Shown here: positions 5,845 to 12,617 of the stretch, one piece after another
How the letters are laid out: every line of letters begins with the position of its first letter
Numbering within the stretch: position 1 is the first letter of the stretch
Source: JAJXWB01 sp047971685
Lineage (GTDB): Bacteria; Pseudomonadota; Alphaproteobacteria; Rhizobiales; Beijerinckiaceae
Reading direction: 5' to 3'
Length of the DNA stretch: 22,192 bases
NCBI GenBank assembly: GCA_047971685.1
Contig: JBKDZW010000087.1
Location: forward strand, 1 to 22,192
Made by a program: the position numbers and the translations under genes
Notes under the pieces: generated by a model
Seen by the model: the letters and a program-made list of their open reading frames with translations, nothing else
Database searches by the model: none
Told to the model about the DNA's origin: nothing

Positions 5845-7185
5845 ATGCGCTACCTGCCTCATTCGCCACAAGACCGTGCGGACATGCTCGCCAGAATCGG
5901 CGTTTCCGCAATCGAGGATTTGTTTGTCGACATTCCCGGAGACAAGCAGATCGCGGGCCTGCCGGACCTGCCGCGCCGCAAGGGCGAGATGGAGGTCGAG
6001 CGCATTCTCTCCGCCATGGCGGGCCGCAATGTGGCGGCCGGGAGCGTTCCCTTCTTCGTCGGCGCCGGCGCCTACAAGCATCACGTGCCGGCCAGCGTCG
6101 ATCACCTGATCCAGCGCTCGGAATTTCTGACCAGCTACACGCCCTATCAGCCGGAGATCGCGCAGGGCACGCTGCAATACATGTTCGAGTTCCAGACGCA
6201 GGTCGCCCGCCTCACCGCGATGGATGTGGCGAACGCCTCGATGTACGACGGCTCGACGGGGTGCGCGGAGGCCGTGCTGATGGCCCATCGCGCAACGCGC
6301 CGGCGCAAGGCCATTCTGTCGGGCGGGCTGCATCCGCAATATGCCGATGTCGTGCGCACGATTTCCGACATGGCCGACGACGCCGTCGTCACGCTCGCGC
6401 CCGATCCGCTGGCCAGCGAAGACATTATCGCGGCCATCGACAAGGAAACATCCTGCGTCGTCGTGCAATCGCCCGACGTGTTCGGCAATCTGCGCGACCT
6501 GCGGCCGATCGCCGAGGCCGCGCACGCCAATGGCGCGCTGCTGATCGCGGTCTTTACCGAGGCGGTCTCGCTCGGTCTCGTGAAGCCGCCGGGCGAAATG
6601 GGCGCGGACATTGCGGTTGGCGAGGGACAATCCATCGGCAATGCGCTGAATTTCGGCGGCCCCTATGTCGGCCTGTTTGCAACGCGCGAAAAATTCGTCC
6701 GGCAGATGCCGGGACGCCTGTGCGGCGAGACGGTAGACGCCAATGGCAAACGCGGCTTCGTGCTGACCTTGTCGACGCGCGAACAGCATATTCGCCGCGA
6801 AAAGGCGACATCGAACATCTGCACAAATTCCGGGCTTTGCGCGCTGGCTTTCTCCATCCACATGACGCTTCTGGGCGGCGCGGGGCTGGAGCGGCTTGCG
6901 CGCGTCAATCACGCCAATGCGGTCAAACTCGCAGACATGCTTGCGGGCGTTTCCGGCGTGGAAGTTCTGAACAAGAGCTTCTTCAACGAATTCACCATCC
7001 GCGTGAAGGGCGATGCGGCAGACGTCATCGAGAAGATGGCGCAGGCCAATGTTCTGGGCGGCGTTCCCGTCTCGCGACTTCTGCCCGATAGCGGACTTGG
7101 CGATCTCATCGTCGTCGCCAACACGGAAACGAACACGGACGAGGATCGCGCGGCTTTCGCTGCGGCGCTGAAAGGAGCCCTGTGA
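5845..7185 (+). CDS. gcvPA: Glycine dehydrogenase (decarboxylating) subunit 1, P-protein alpha
   Basis: One half of the split PLP-dependent glycine decarboxylase, the P-protein, which removes CO2 from glycine and loads the aminomethyl group on GcvH. This half corresponds to the N-terminal domain of one-chain P-proteins and carries no PLP lysine. Family features include MRYLPHSPQDRADML, IPFFVGAGAYKHHVP-like (VPFFVGAGAYKHHVPASV), SRSEFLTSYTPYQPEIAQG-like, NASMYDGSTGCAEA, and GRLCGETVDANGKRGFVLTL. I start it at the ATG at 5845, because relatives begin with MRYLP; an upstream in-frame ATG at 5821 would add eight residues. The product is 446 residues. It overlaps gcvPB by one base (TGATG). The RIME-like element upstream raises the question whether it is fully co-transcribed with gcvTH. 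Confidence 0.96.
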   Translation: MRYLPHSPQDRADMLARIGVSAIEDLFVDIPGDKQIAGLPDLPRRKGEMEVERILSAMAGRNVAAGSVPFFVGAGAYKHHVPASVDHLIQRSEFLTSYTPYQPEIAQGTLQYMFEFQTQVARLTAMDVANASMYDGSTGCAEAVLMAHRATRRRKAILSGGLHPQYADVVRTISDMADDAVVTLAPDPLASEDIIAAIDKETSCVVVQSPDVFGNLRDLRPIAEAAHANGALLIAVFTEAVSLGLVKPPGEMGADIAVGEGQSIGNALNFGGPYVGLFATREKFVRQMPGRLCGETVDANGKRGFVLTLSTREQHIRREKATSNICTNSGLCALAFSIHMTLLGGAGLERLARVNHANAVKLADMLAGVSGVEVLNKSFFNEFTIRVKGDAADVIEKMAQANVLGGVPVSRLLPDSGLGDLIVVANTETNTDEDRAAFAAALKGAL

Positions 7186-8747
7186 TGCTCAACAATCAGG
7201 GGCGCCCCACGCAGGCAGGCGAGGCGCATGGCCTTGCCCGCGAGACTTTCACGGGCAATCGCGCGCTCGAAATCGACGAGGCGCTGATCTTCGATCAGGG
7301 CGGTTTCGACCGCACCGGCGTCGATATCGACGAACCTGCGCCTTTCGCCGACCGTCTTGGCGGTCTTGCGCGCGAAAACAGGGCGGAGCTTCCAGGCCTC
7401 GCGGAACCGCAGGCGATGCGCCATTACGTGCGTCTGTCGCGCAAGAATTATTCGATCGACGCCGGGCTTTTTCCGCTCGGCTCCTGCACGATGAAGCATA
7501 ACCCGCGCCTCAACGAGAAGATGGCGCGCCTGCCCGGCTTTGCCGATGTGCATCCGCTGCAACCGCAATCTTCCGTGCAGGGCGCGCTTGAGCTCATGCA
7601 GGAATTGTCGCGCTGGCTGCTCGTTTCCACGGGCATGAAGGCGGTGGCGCTGTCGCCCAAGGCCGGCGCGCATGGCGAACTCTGCGGCATGATGGCGATC
7701 AAGGCCGCGATCATTTCGCGCGGAGAACAGAATACGCGCAAGACCGTGCTGGCGCCGGATTCCGCACACGGCACCAATCCCGCCACCGCGGCATTGATCG
7801 GTTTCGAGGTGGAATCGGTGCCGGCCGGCGAGGATGGTCTCGTCCACGTCGCGACCGTGCGCGAAAAACTCGGGCCCCATGTGGCCGCGATCATGCTCAC
7901 CAATCCGAACACCTGCGGATTGTTCGAGCGCGAGGTCGCGGAAATCGCGCAGGCCGTGCATCAGGCCGGCGCCTATTTCTACTGCGACGGCGCAAATTTC
8001 AACGCGATCGTCGGCGTCGCGCGCCCCGCCGATCTCGGCGTCGACGCCATGCACATCAATCTGCACAAGACTTTTTCGACGCCACACGGCGGCGGCGGTC
8101 CGGGCTCCGGCCCGGTCGTGCTGTCGGAGCGTCTTGCCGCCTTTGCGCCCGTTCCCTTCCTGCGCGAAAAAGACGGGGCGCTGGAATTGGTGGAGGACGC
8201 CGAGGGCAGCCGGGCGCTGGGGCGCATGACCGCCTTTCACGGGCAGATGGGCATGTATGTGCGCGCGCTTTCCTACATGCTTTCGCATGGCGGGGACGGC
8301 TTGCGGCAGGCCTCGCAGGACGCTGTGCTCAACGCCAATTATGTGCGCGCGTGTCTGGCCGACATTTTTTCGCAGCCCTTTGGCGACCGGCCCTGCATGC
8401 ACGAGGTTCTGTTCGACGAGAGCTGGCTCAAGGGCGCTCATGTCGCCACGCTCGATTTCGCCAAGGCGCTGATCGACGAGGGCTATCATCCGATGACCGT
8501 CTATTTCCCGCTGGTCGTCAAGGGCGCGATGCTGATCGAGCCGACCGAATCCGAATCACGCGCCTCGCTCGATCTCTTCGTCATGGCGATGCGCGATCTG
8601 GCCCTGCGCGCGCTGCGCGGCGAGACCGAGCGCTTTGCAACAGCGCCGCGCTTTGCGCCGCGTGCGCGGCTTGACGATACGCGCGCCGCGCGCAACCCCG
8701 TTCTGAAATGGACGGCGCGGCCGCCCGTTGCGGAAGCGAGCGAATAA
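7185..8747 (+). CDS. gcvPB: Glycine dehydrogenase (decarboxylating) subunit 2, P-protein beta
   Basis: Catalytic half of the split P-protein, binding PLP through K295 in HINLHKTFSTPHGGGGPG. Other conserved pieces are YSIDAGLFPLGSCTMKHNPR, SPKAGAHGELCGMMAIKA, DSAHGTNPATAAL, TNPNTCGLFE and YCDGANFNAI. The product is 520 residues from the ATG at 7185, which overlaps the last base of the gcvPA stop and has AAGGAG eight bases upstream; a GTG at 7182 would add one codon. Translational coupling with gcvPA is expected for a heteromeric enzyme. The operon ends after this gene: a bidirectional terminator follows at 8860-8885, shared with the opposing F0 genes. Confidence 0.97.
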   Translation: MLNNQGRPTQAGEAHGLARETFTGNRALEIDEALIFDQGGFDRTGVDIDEPAPFADRLGGLARENRAELPGLAEPQAMRHYVRLSRKNYSIDAGLFPLGSCTMKHNPRLNEKMARLPGFADVHPLQPQSSVQGALELMQELSRWLLVSTGMKAVALSPKAGAHGELCGMMAIKAAIISRGEQNTRKTVLAPDSAHGTNPATAALIGFEVESVPAGEDGLVHVATVREKLGPHVAAIMLTNPNTCGLFEREVAEIAQAVHQAGAYFYCDGANFNAIVGVARPADLGVDAMHINLHKTFSTPHGGGGPGSGPVVLSERLAAFAPVPFLREKDGALELVEDAEGSRALGRMTAFHGQMGMYVRALSYMLSHGGDGLRQASQDAVLNANYVRACLADIFSQPFGDRPCMHEVLFDESWLKGAHVATLDFAKALIDEGYHPMTVYFPLVVKGAMLIEPTESESRASLDLFVMAMRDLALRALRGETERFATAPRFAPRARLDDTRAARNPVLKWTARPPVAEASE

Positions 8748-8859
8748 CGTATCGGACTCTTCGCACGCGATTTGCGTTTTGCGCGAGGCGCGCGATTTGG
8801 TTTATGGCGGGTCAGGCAAAGGAGCGCCTGCGACGCCGCAGACAATGCACCCGACAACA

Positions 8860-8885
8860 AAAAGCCGGCCAGACGGCCGGCTTTT
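8860..8885. terminator. Bidirectional intrinsic terminator between gcvPB and atpF
   Basis: AAAAGCCGGCC (8860-8870) pairs with GGCCGGCTTTT (8875-8885) around the loop AGAC, an 11-bp perfect stem with an A-run on the left and a T-run on the right. It lies between convergent gene ends, so it can stop transcription from both sides. Confidence 0.9.
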
Positions 8886-8903
8886 CGTATTGGGGCGGCA
8901 AGT

Positions 8904-8939
8904 TCCGCTCAATGCAGCAGCTCCGCTCAATGCAGCAGC
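8904..8939. repeat. 18-bp perfect tandem duplication over the atpF stop codon
   Basis: TCCGCTCAATGCAGCAGC occurs twice head to tail (8904-8921 and 8922-8939). On the minus strand each unit encodes a LLH-stop-like tail, and the real atpF stop (8927-8929) lies in the inner unit. The outer unit is an untranslated second copy of the gene's last codons and stop. Confidence 0.9.
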
Positions 8940-9412
8940 TTGCCGAGATCCTTGATGCCGTTGTCGACCAGCGCTGCGCCGGTGGCGCCGGCGGTCTCGG
9001 TCTTCAACACGGCTTCGGCCGCGCGGGTCGCAACGTCTGCGGCGACCGAGCGCACTTCATTGGCGGCCTGAGCTTCGGCCTGAGCAATCTTGACCTCGGC
9101 CTGCTTTGTGCGGCGGGCGATGTAATCGGTCATGCGCTCGTGCGTTTCCTTGGCGAGCAGTTCGGCTTCCTGCCTGGCCTGCGCGACGATGGCGACGGCG
9201 TCGGCTTCGGCGGCCTTACGCTTGGCCTCGAAGGAGGCGAGCAAGGTCTGGGCTTCTTCACGCAGTTTCTGCGCCTCGGCCAGTTCGCCCTTCACACCGT
9301 CGATGCGGGCGTCGAGCGCGGCGACCAGTTTGGAATGCACGCCGTAATAGGCGAGCACGGCGAGAAACAGGAAAAACCCAAGCGCGACAAAATTTTCGGG
9401 ATCCAGAGACAT
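8927..9412 (-). CDS. atpF: F0F1 ATP synthase subunit b
   Basis: Part of the peripheral stalk that holds F1 against rotor torque. The 161-residue product has one N-terminal membrane span (FVALGFFLFLAVLAYYGV) and then a long charged helix rich in Ala, Glu, Lys and Gln (ELAEAQKLREEAQTLLASFEAKRKAAEADA), typical for the b-subunit dimer. The start lies 4 bp after the stop of the partner b' gene, so the two are likely translated together. It is the last gene of the F0 cluster. F1 genes are not in this window, as is normal in alphaproteobacteria, where the F0 and F1 operons are separate. The last codons and stop lie in an 18-bp duplication. Confidence 0.95.
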   Translation of the reverse strand: MSLDPENFVALGFFLFLAVLAYYGVHSKLVAALDARIDGVKGELAEAQKLREEAQTLLASFEAKRKAAEADAVAIVAQARQEAELLAKETHERMTDYIARRTKQAEVKIAQAEAQAANEVRSVAADVATRAAEAVLKTETAGATGAALVDNGIKDLGKLLH

Positions 9413-9416
9413 CGGA

Positions 9417-9971
9417 TCAAGCCTTTGCGTTTGTCAGAGCGGCGGCGATCTTGGCGGCGTCCGCCGGCTTGCCGGTGATGTGTTCGACGATGGCCGCAGC
9501 CGCGTCCTTGGCGACGGCCTCGACGTTGGCCATGGCCTTGGCCTTGGTCTCGGCGATCTGCGCGTCTGCGGCGGCGAGTTTGGCGTTGAGTTCGCCTTCG
9601 AGCGTCTTGCGCTTGGCTTCGGTCTCGGCGGCGAGATTCTGATGGGCCTCCTGGCCCATCGCCTGCGCCTTGCCCTTGGCTTCGGCGAGCGTCTTCTCGA
9701 GATCGGCGCCGGCGGCCTCGGCCTTGCCCTGCGCTGTCTTGGCGGTCTGAAGATCGTTTGAAATCGTGTCGCCGCGCGCTTTCAGGATTCCGGCGACGCG
9801 CGGCAGGGCCACGCGGCTCATCAGCAGGTAAAGCGCGCCGAAAATCAGCGTCAGCCAGATCAACTGCGAGGAAAAATAAGTGGAGTCGAAGGGCGGGAAG
9901 GCCGAGCCGTGTTCGGCGCCGCCATGAACCTCGGTGCCCGTCTTATGGGCGTCGTTTGCGTTGCCGGCCAT
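9417..9971 (-). CDS. atpG: F0F1 ATP synthase subunit b'
   Basis: Second, diverged b-type subunit, which pairs with AtpF to form a heterodimeric peripheral stalk, as in alphaproteobacteria and photosynthetic bacteria. The 184-residue product has a hydrophilic N-terminal extension (AGNANDAHKTGTEVHGGAEH), then FPPFDSTYFSSQLIWL leading into one membrane span at about 37-56, and a long Ala/Lys/Glu-rich coiled coil to near the end. The FPPFDxxxFxSQLIWL entry is characteristic of b'. The symbol atpG is used here in its b' sense (also atpF2 or atpX). Separated from atpE by 82 bp with a very strong hairpin, and 4 bp from atpF. Confidence 0.93.
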   Translation of the reverse strand: MAGNANDAHKTGTEVHGGAEHGSAFPPFDSTYFSSQLIWLTLIFGALYLLMSRVALPRVAGILKARGDTISNDLQTAKTAQGKAEAAGADLEKTLAEAKGKAQAMGQEAHQNLAAETEAKRKTLEGELNAKLAAADAQIAETKAKAMANVEAVAKDAAAAIVEHITGKPADAAKIAAALTNAKA

Positions 9972-10016
9972 TGTCTGTCCGCCTGAAAGTCTGTTCGCCT
10001 AAACGGTAAAACGAAA

Positions 10017-10047
10017 CGCGCGCGCCCCGCCTGACGGGGCGCGCGCG
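10017..10047 (-). other. Strong GC hairpin between atpE and the b' gene
   Basis: CGCGCGCGCCCC (10017-10028) pairs with GGGGCGCGCGCG (10036-10047): a perfect 12-bp stem with a 7-nt loop. On the minus strand it starts 6 nt after the atpE stop and is followed by TTTCGTTTT. It can act as a partial terminator or as a 3'-end barrier against exonucleases; either would raise AtpE above the stalk subunits. Confidence 0.7.
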
Positions 10048-10053
10048 AAAAAA

Positions 10054-10284
10054 TTACTTCATCACGAAGAGGAGCAGAATCGCGACGAGGAACGCGAAAA
10101 TGCCAAGACCTTCGGCGAGCGCCGCGCCGATGAACGCGCGACCGAACTGGCGATCGGAAGCCGAGGGATTGCGCAGCGCGCCCGACAGGAAGTCGCCGAA
10201 AATGATGCCGACGCCGATGGCGGCGGCGCCCATGCCGATGGAGGCGAGGCCGGCGCCGATGTACTTGGCTGCAACAGGATCCAT
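10054..10284 (-). CDS. atpE: F0F1 ATP synthase subunit c (rotor ring)
   Basis: Proteolipid that forms the proton-driven rotor ring of F0 in the inner membrane. The 76-residue hairpin protein has two membrane helices (IGAGLASIGMGAAAIGVGIIFG and FIGAALAEGLGIFAFLVAILLLFV) joined by the polar loop RNPSASDRQ. The proton-binding carboxylate is E58 in AALAEGLGIF; no Na+-type extra ligands are evident, so H+ coupling is expected. The ATG at 10284 follows GAAGGAGC. The SD sits in a small CTCC-TGAA-GGAG hairpin (10292-10303) that could modulate initiation. The gene is 62 bp after atpB and is followed by the 12-bp GC stem, which fits its need for about ten or more copies per enzyme. Confidence 0.97.
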   Translation of the reverse strand: MDPVAAKYIGAGLASIGMGAAAIGVGIIFGDFLSGALRNPSASDRQFGRAFIGAALAEGLGIFAFLVAILLLFVMK

Positions 10285-10346
10285 TTGAATGCTCCTTCAG
10301 GAGTTTTGTGGGCGACTATGTGTTGTTGTGCGCCAAGCGCCTTTTA

Positions 10347-11108
10347 TCAGTGGCCCGGGTGAATCGCGTCGTTCAGATAGACGCAAGTGAGAATGGCGAA
10401 GACGTAAGCCTGCAGGACGGCCACGAGCAGCTCCAGCGCGCTGAACGCCACAATGGCGAGCAGCGGCAGAGGCGCAAACACCGCGTAAGCGCCCGCGCCG
10501 AGCAGCATGGCGACGAAGCTGCCGAACACTTTCAGCGTGATGTGGCCGGCCAGCATATTGCCGAAGAGACGAACGGAGAGTGTGAGCGGACGCGCGACGA
10601 AGGACATGACCTCGATCAGCACGACGAAGGGCAAAAGCACGGGCGCAACGCCCGAGGGCACGAACAGGTGCAGGAAATGCAGGCCGTGTTTGTAAAAGCC
10701 GTAGACGATCACGATCATAATGACGAGCATCGCGAAGGCGGAAGTGACGATGATCTGGCTGGTGACGGTGTAGGCCCCGGGGATGAGGCCAATCAGGTTC
10801 GAGAACAGAACGAACATGAAGAGCGAGAAAACGAAGGGGAAGAAGCGCATGCCCGCATCGCCCGCCGTCTCGCGCACCGTGGAGGCGACGAATTCGTAGG
10901 CCATTTCGGCCGCCGCCTGCAATCGCGTGGGAACGACGTGACGACCGTTGGTGGCCAGCACCATCAGCGCGGCGATCGCCAGAAACACCACCAGCATGAA
11001 CAGCGAGGAATTGGTGAAGGAGGCGTCCACGCCGCCGATGCGCAAATCGAGCAAGCGGGTAATGTTGAACTGGTGGATCGGATCGATCCCTTGCGATTCA
11101 GCCGCCAC
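10347..11108 (-). CDS. atpB: F0F1 ATP synthase subunit a
   Basis: Membrane stator subunit that provides the two proton half-channels beside the c-ring. The 253-residue product starts with a GTG at 11108 (AAESQGIDPIHQF) after AGGGTGAG. It shows the conserved helix with the essential Arg, R180 in PLTLSVRLFGNMLAGH, preceded by LIEVMSFVARP, and the C-terminal helix FSALELLVAVLQAYVFAILTCVYLNDA with the conserved Glu and Gln. Five to six membrane spans are visible. It follows atpI after a 133-bp repeat-filled spacer that encodes two tiny overlapping ORFs, the second ending 12 bp before this start. Confidence 0.97.
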   Translation of the reverse strand: MAAESQGIDPIHQFNITRLLDLRIGGVDASFTNSSLFMLVVFLAIAALMVLATNGRHVVPTRLQAAAEMAYEFVASTVRETAGDAGMRFFPFVFSLFMFVLFSNLIGLIPGAYTVTSQIIVTSAFAMLVIMIVIVYGFYKHGLHFLHLFVPSGVAPVLLPFVVLIEVMSFVARPLTLSVRLFGNMLAGHITLKVFGSFVAMLLGAGAYAVFAPLPLLAIVAFSALELLVAVLQAYVFAILTCVYLNDAIHPGH

Positions 11109-11120
11109 GGTCTCACCCTT

Positions 11121-11216
11121 TTAGTCATCGTCGCCGGCTTTCGCCGGCTCTGGTTCGTTCCGCGCCGGTCGCGCCGGCTCTCGTCGTTTCATACCGGCTT
11201 TCGCCGGGGAATTCAT
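11121..11216 (-). CDS. Possible 31-residue mini-ORF between atpI and atpB
   Basis: Starts with an ATG (11214-11216) that shares ATGA with the stop of the preceding 10-codon ORF, and ends at TAA (11121-11123), 12 bp before the atpB GTG. The peptide reads MNSPAKAGMKRREPARPA and then RNEPEPAKAGDDD; it repeats the PAKAG motif of the AtpI C-terminus because it is made of the same 29-bp repeat units. A functional peptide is doubtful. It may instead pass ribosomes from atpI to atpB. The open frame and overlaps are seen directly; translation is inference. Confidence 0.3.
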   Translation of the reverse strand: MNSPAKAGMKRREPARPARNEPEPAKAGDDD

Positions 11217-11265
11217 CTGTCGCCGGCTTTCGCCGGATAGTTCATTCGTCGCCGGCTTTCGCCGG
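11133..11265. repeat. 29-bp-period array of GCCGGCTTTCGCCGG units between atpI and atpB
   Basis: Copies of GCCGGCTTTCGCCGG or near variants start at 11133, 11164 (degenerate), 11193, 11222 and 11251. The spacing is 31, 29, 29 and 29 bp. Between them lie related bits ending in TTCAT or TTTCAT, so each minus-strand unit contains ATGAA followed by CCGGCGAAAGCCGGC. Each core is also a small inverted repeat (GCCGG/CCGGC). The last unit forms the 3' end of atpI. Confidence 0.85.
11213..11245 (-). CDS. Possible 10-residue mini-ORF overlapping the atpI stop
   Basis: The peptide is MNYPAKAGDR. Its ATG (11243-11245) overlaps the atpI TGA (11242-11244) as ATGA, and its own TGA (11213-11215) overlaps the next mini-ORF ATG in the same way. 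The peptide copies the last residues of AtpI (PAKAGDE). It exists because the 29-bp repeat period is not a multiple of three. Real translation is unproven. Confidence 0.3.
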   Translation of the reverse strand: MNYPAKAGDR

Positions 11266-11643
11266 GTCGGGACGTTTCATGCGGCCTGCCCTGTGTGGCC
11301 GCGGCGAAAGTCCGGCGGACATGCGATAGATGCCCCAAAATCCCGCTGCCGTTCCCAGCGCGAGAAACACCACCAAGAACGCCGGCGCAGCGCCCGTCCA
11401 TTCGTCCAGTTGCCAGCCGATCGCCGCACTTACCGCGACCGCGCCGACGAATTCTCCCATGGCCCGCATGCCCTGGCTCAAGGCCCGGCTCGTCGAGCCC
11501 GCATCTGGCGTCCCGGCCGACGCTTGCGCGCCCGCCCGATCGGCTTCGGCGAGCTTATGCGACAAAGCCGCCAGCCGCGCCTTCAGTTCGGCGCCGTCGG
11601 GCCCTGCATTTTCAGGCCCGGCGCCGCCGTCTTCGCTCGCCAT
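11242..11643 (-). CDS. atpI: AtpI-family F0 assembly protein
   Basis: First gene of the F0 operon; AtpI proteins help to assemble the c-ring and may affect Mg2+ handling. I start it at the ATG at 11643 (MASEDGG), which has GGTGGAGG six bases upstream; an ATG at 11664 lacks a ribosome binding site. The 133-residue product has a hydrophilic Ala/Gly-rich N-terminus with a helical charged part (LKARLAALSHKLAEADRAG), then two membrane spans: MGEFVGAVAVSAAIGWQLDEW and AFLVVFLALGTAAGFWGIYRM, with the conserved WLDxW-like QLDEW between them. The C-terminus RPDPAKAGDE is encoded by one unit of the 29-bp repeat, so the gene's end seems to have been made or replaced by repeat growth. Confidence 0.88.
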   Translation of the reverse strand: MASEDGGAGPENAGPDGAELKARLAALSHKLAEADRAGAQASAGTPDAGSTSRALSQGMRAMGEFVGAVAVSAAIGWQLDEWTGAAPAFLVVFLALGTAAGFWGIYRMSAGLSPRPHRAGRMKRPDPAKAGDE

Positions 11644-11773
11644 TTCGCGCCTCCACCGGGGCATTGGCGCCAGATCACGCCCGCCGCCGCCCCGACGGTT
11701 CGATCCGGCGAAATTGCCGCGTTTTCGTGGAATCGGCGAGGATCACAGCGATCCCGTCCTTGAAAACGCGCGC

Positions 11774-11802
11774 ACCATATTGTCGGGCCCATTTCCTGTC
11801 AA
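11774..11802 (-). promoter_or_regulatory. Candidate promoter of the F0 (atp) operon
   Basis: On the minus strand TTGACA (11802-11797) is followed after exactly 17 bp by TATGGT (11779-11774). This leaves a leader of about 125 nt before the atpI ATG. The -35 lies in the dyad CCTGTC-AAG-GACAGG. Confidence 0.5.
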
Positions 11803-11814
11803 GGACAGGCCATG

Positions 11815-11844
11815 TTGACATAATCATCTGTTTTTGCTTATTTT
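11815..11844 (+). promoter_or_regulatory. Candidate promoter of the small secreted-protein gene
   Basis: TTGACA (11815-11820) is followed after 18 bp by TATTTT (11839-11844) in a locally AT-rich stretch that stands out from the surrounding GC-rich DNA. The start codon is about 155 bp downstream. The two opposing -35 boxes are only 12 bp apart, so the two promoters may compete or share a regulator. Confidence 0.4.
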
Positions 11845-11998
11845 TCCAAACCTTGCCCGACCATTGAACGATGGTATCGGTTCTGGCGCCCCGTTCGGCG
11901 CCGCATTGCCGCCCATTTGCTATGGTTGGGCTGGACGCGCCGCCTTGCCGATGGCGGGCGCTATTTGATAGTTTGCCGCCCCTCAAAAAGGTTGGATC

Positions 11999-12571
11999 AT
12001 GTTTGCAGCACCGCCTTCCCTGCGCCTGAACGTTATTTCCTCGCGCCGGAATCCGCAGATCAAGACCGCTCGCGCCAAGAGGGTCTTTCTTGCCAAGAGG
12101 GTCTTTCTTGCCAAGAGGGGCTTTCTTGCCAAGAAGACGTTCGCCAAGGGCCTGCTTGCGGCGGGCCTTCTCGTGGTCCTGTCGCCTGCGGCGGCTCTTG
12201 CCGATTGCCAGACCGACATTCAAGGCTTCATGAAACGGCGCGACGCCATCATCAATCAGCTCAAGGGCATGTCGAAGGGCAAGAAAAAACAGCTCGACGC
12301 CACCGAAGCCTGTCCGAAACTCCGTTCGCTTGCGAGCGTTCTGGGCGAAACAGTCGCCTATTTCGAGAAAAACAAGGATTGGTGCCAGATTCCCGACAAT
12401 TTCCTCGAAGGGGCCAAGCAGCAGCGCACCCAGTTCTCCGGCCAGGCCGGCCAGGCCTGCAAGGTCGCCGCCCAGATCGCCAAGATGAAGAAACAGGCGG
12501 CGCGACAGGCGGCCGAGGGCGGCGTGATGGGCGGCCCTCAGGTCCAGCAATTGCCGCATGGTCCGTTGTAA
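11999..12571 (+). CDS. Small secreted Cys-containing protein with repeat-extended signal peptide
   Basis: A 190-residue protein of unknown function. A long basic N-terminus contains AKRVFL-AKRVFL-AKRGFL-AKKTF, encoded by an 18-bp DNA tandem repeat, just before a standard hydrophobic signal region (GLLAAGLLVVLSPAAALA, cut likely before DCQTD). The mature part has four Cys (DCQTD, EACPKL, DWCQIP, QACKVA) in a helical, Lys/Gln-rich context; the block YFEKNKDWCQIPDNF resembles small conserved secreted proteins of Rhizobiales. No enzyme motif is seen. The only ATG in a suitable place is 11999. If the true n-region is short, the repeat is an expansion inside it. It ends 44 bp before ubiA. Confidence 0.75.
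   Translation: MFAAPPSLRLNVISSRRNPQIKTARAKRVFLAKRVFLAKRGFLAKKTFAKGLLAAGLLVVLSPAAALADCQTDIQGFMKRRDAIINQLKGMSKGKKKQLDATEACPKLRSLASVLGETVAYFEKNKDWCQIPDNFLEGAKQQRTQFSGQAGQACKVAAQIAKMKKQAARQAAEGGVMGGPQVQQLPHGPL
12074..12127. repeat. 18-bp tandem repeat in the signal peptide n-region
   Basis: GCCAAGAGGGTCTTTCTT at 12074-12091 and 12092-12109, then the one-mismatch copy GCCAAGAGGGGCTTTCTT at 12110-12127 and a diverged fourth start (GCCAAGAAGACGTTC). Each unit is six codons (AKRVFL), so gain or loss of units keeps the frame. Confidence 0.92.
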
Positions 12572-12617
12572 GCTTGGCTCTGTGTAAGCCTGGATATTTG
12601 TGAGCCTGGACCGCTGT
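12568..12617. repeat. Short imperfect repeats across the junction to ubiA
   Basis: Three related segments follow one another: GTAAGCTTGGCTCTGT (12568), GTAAGCCTGGATATTTGT (12584) and GAGCCTGGACCGCTGT (12602). The first contains the upstream stop codon and the last runs into the ubiA GTG start. The repeat period is irregular (16-18 bp). Confidence 0.5.

Larger units (their letters stand above)
11665..11998. other. Divergent spacer between atpI and the small secreted-protein gene
   Basis: 334 bp with no gene recognised. Open frames through it are continuations of other frames in GC-rich DNA. It holds two back-to-back promoter candidates (11774-11802 minus, 11815-11844 plus) with an inverted repeat CCTGTC-AAG-GACAGG (11795-11809) over the -35 of the atp promoter. 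The part nearest the plus-strand gene (11850-11990) shows nothing clear. Confidence 0.55.

Noticed and set aside
6909..8489. 526-codon minus-strand frame
   Set aside because: Antisense to gcvPA/gcvPB, which are strongly conserved in sequence.
11133..11265. CRISPR-like array (regular 29-bp period)
   Set aside because: Period equals repeat plus a spacer of only about 14 bp, the variable parts are related to each other, and no cas genes are present.
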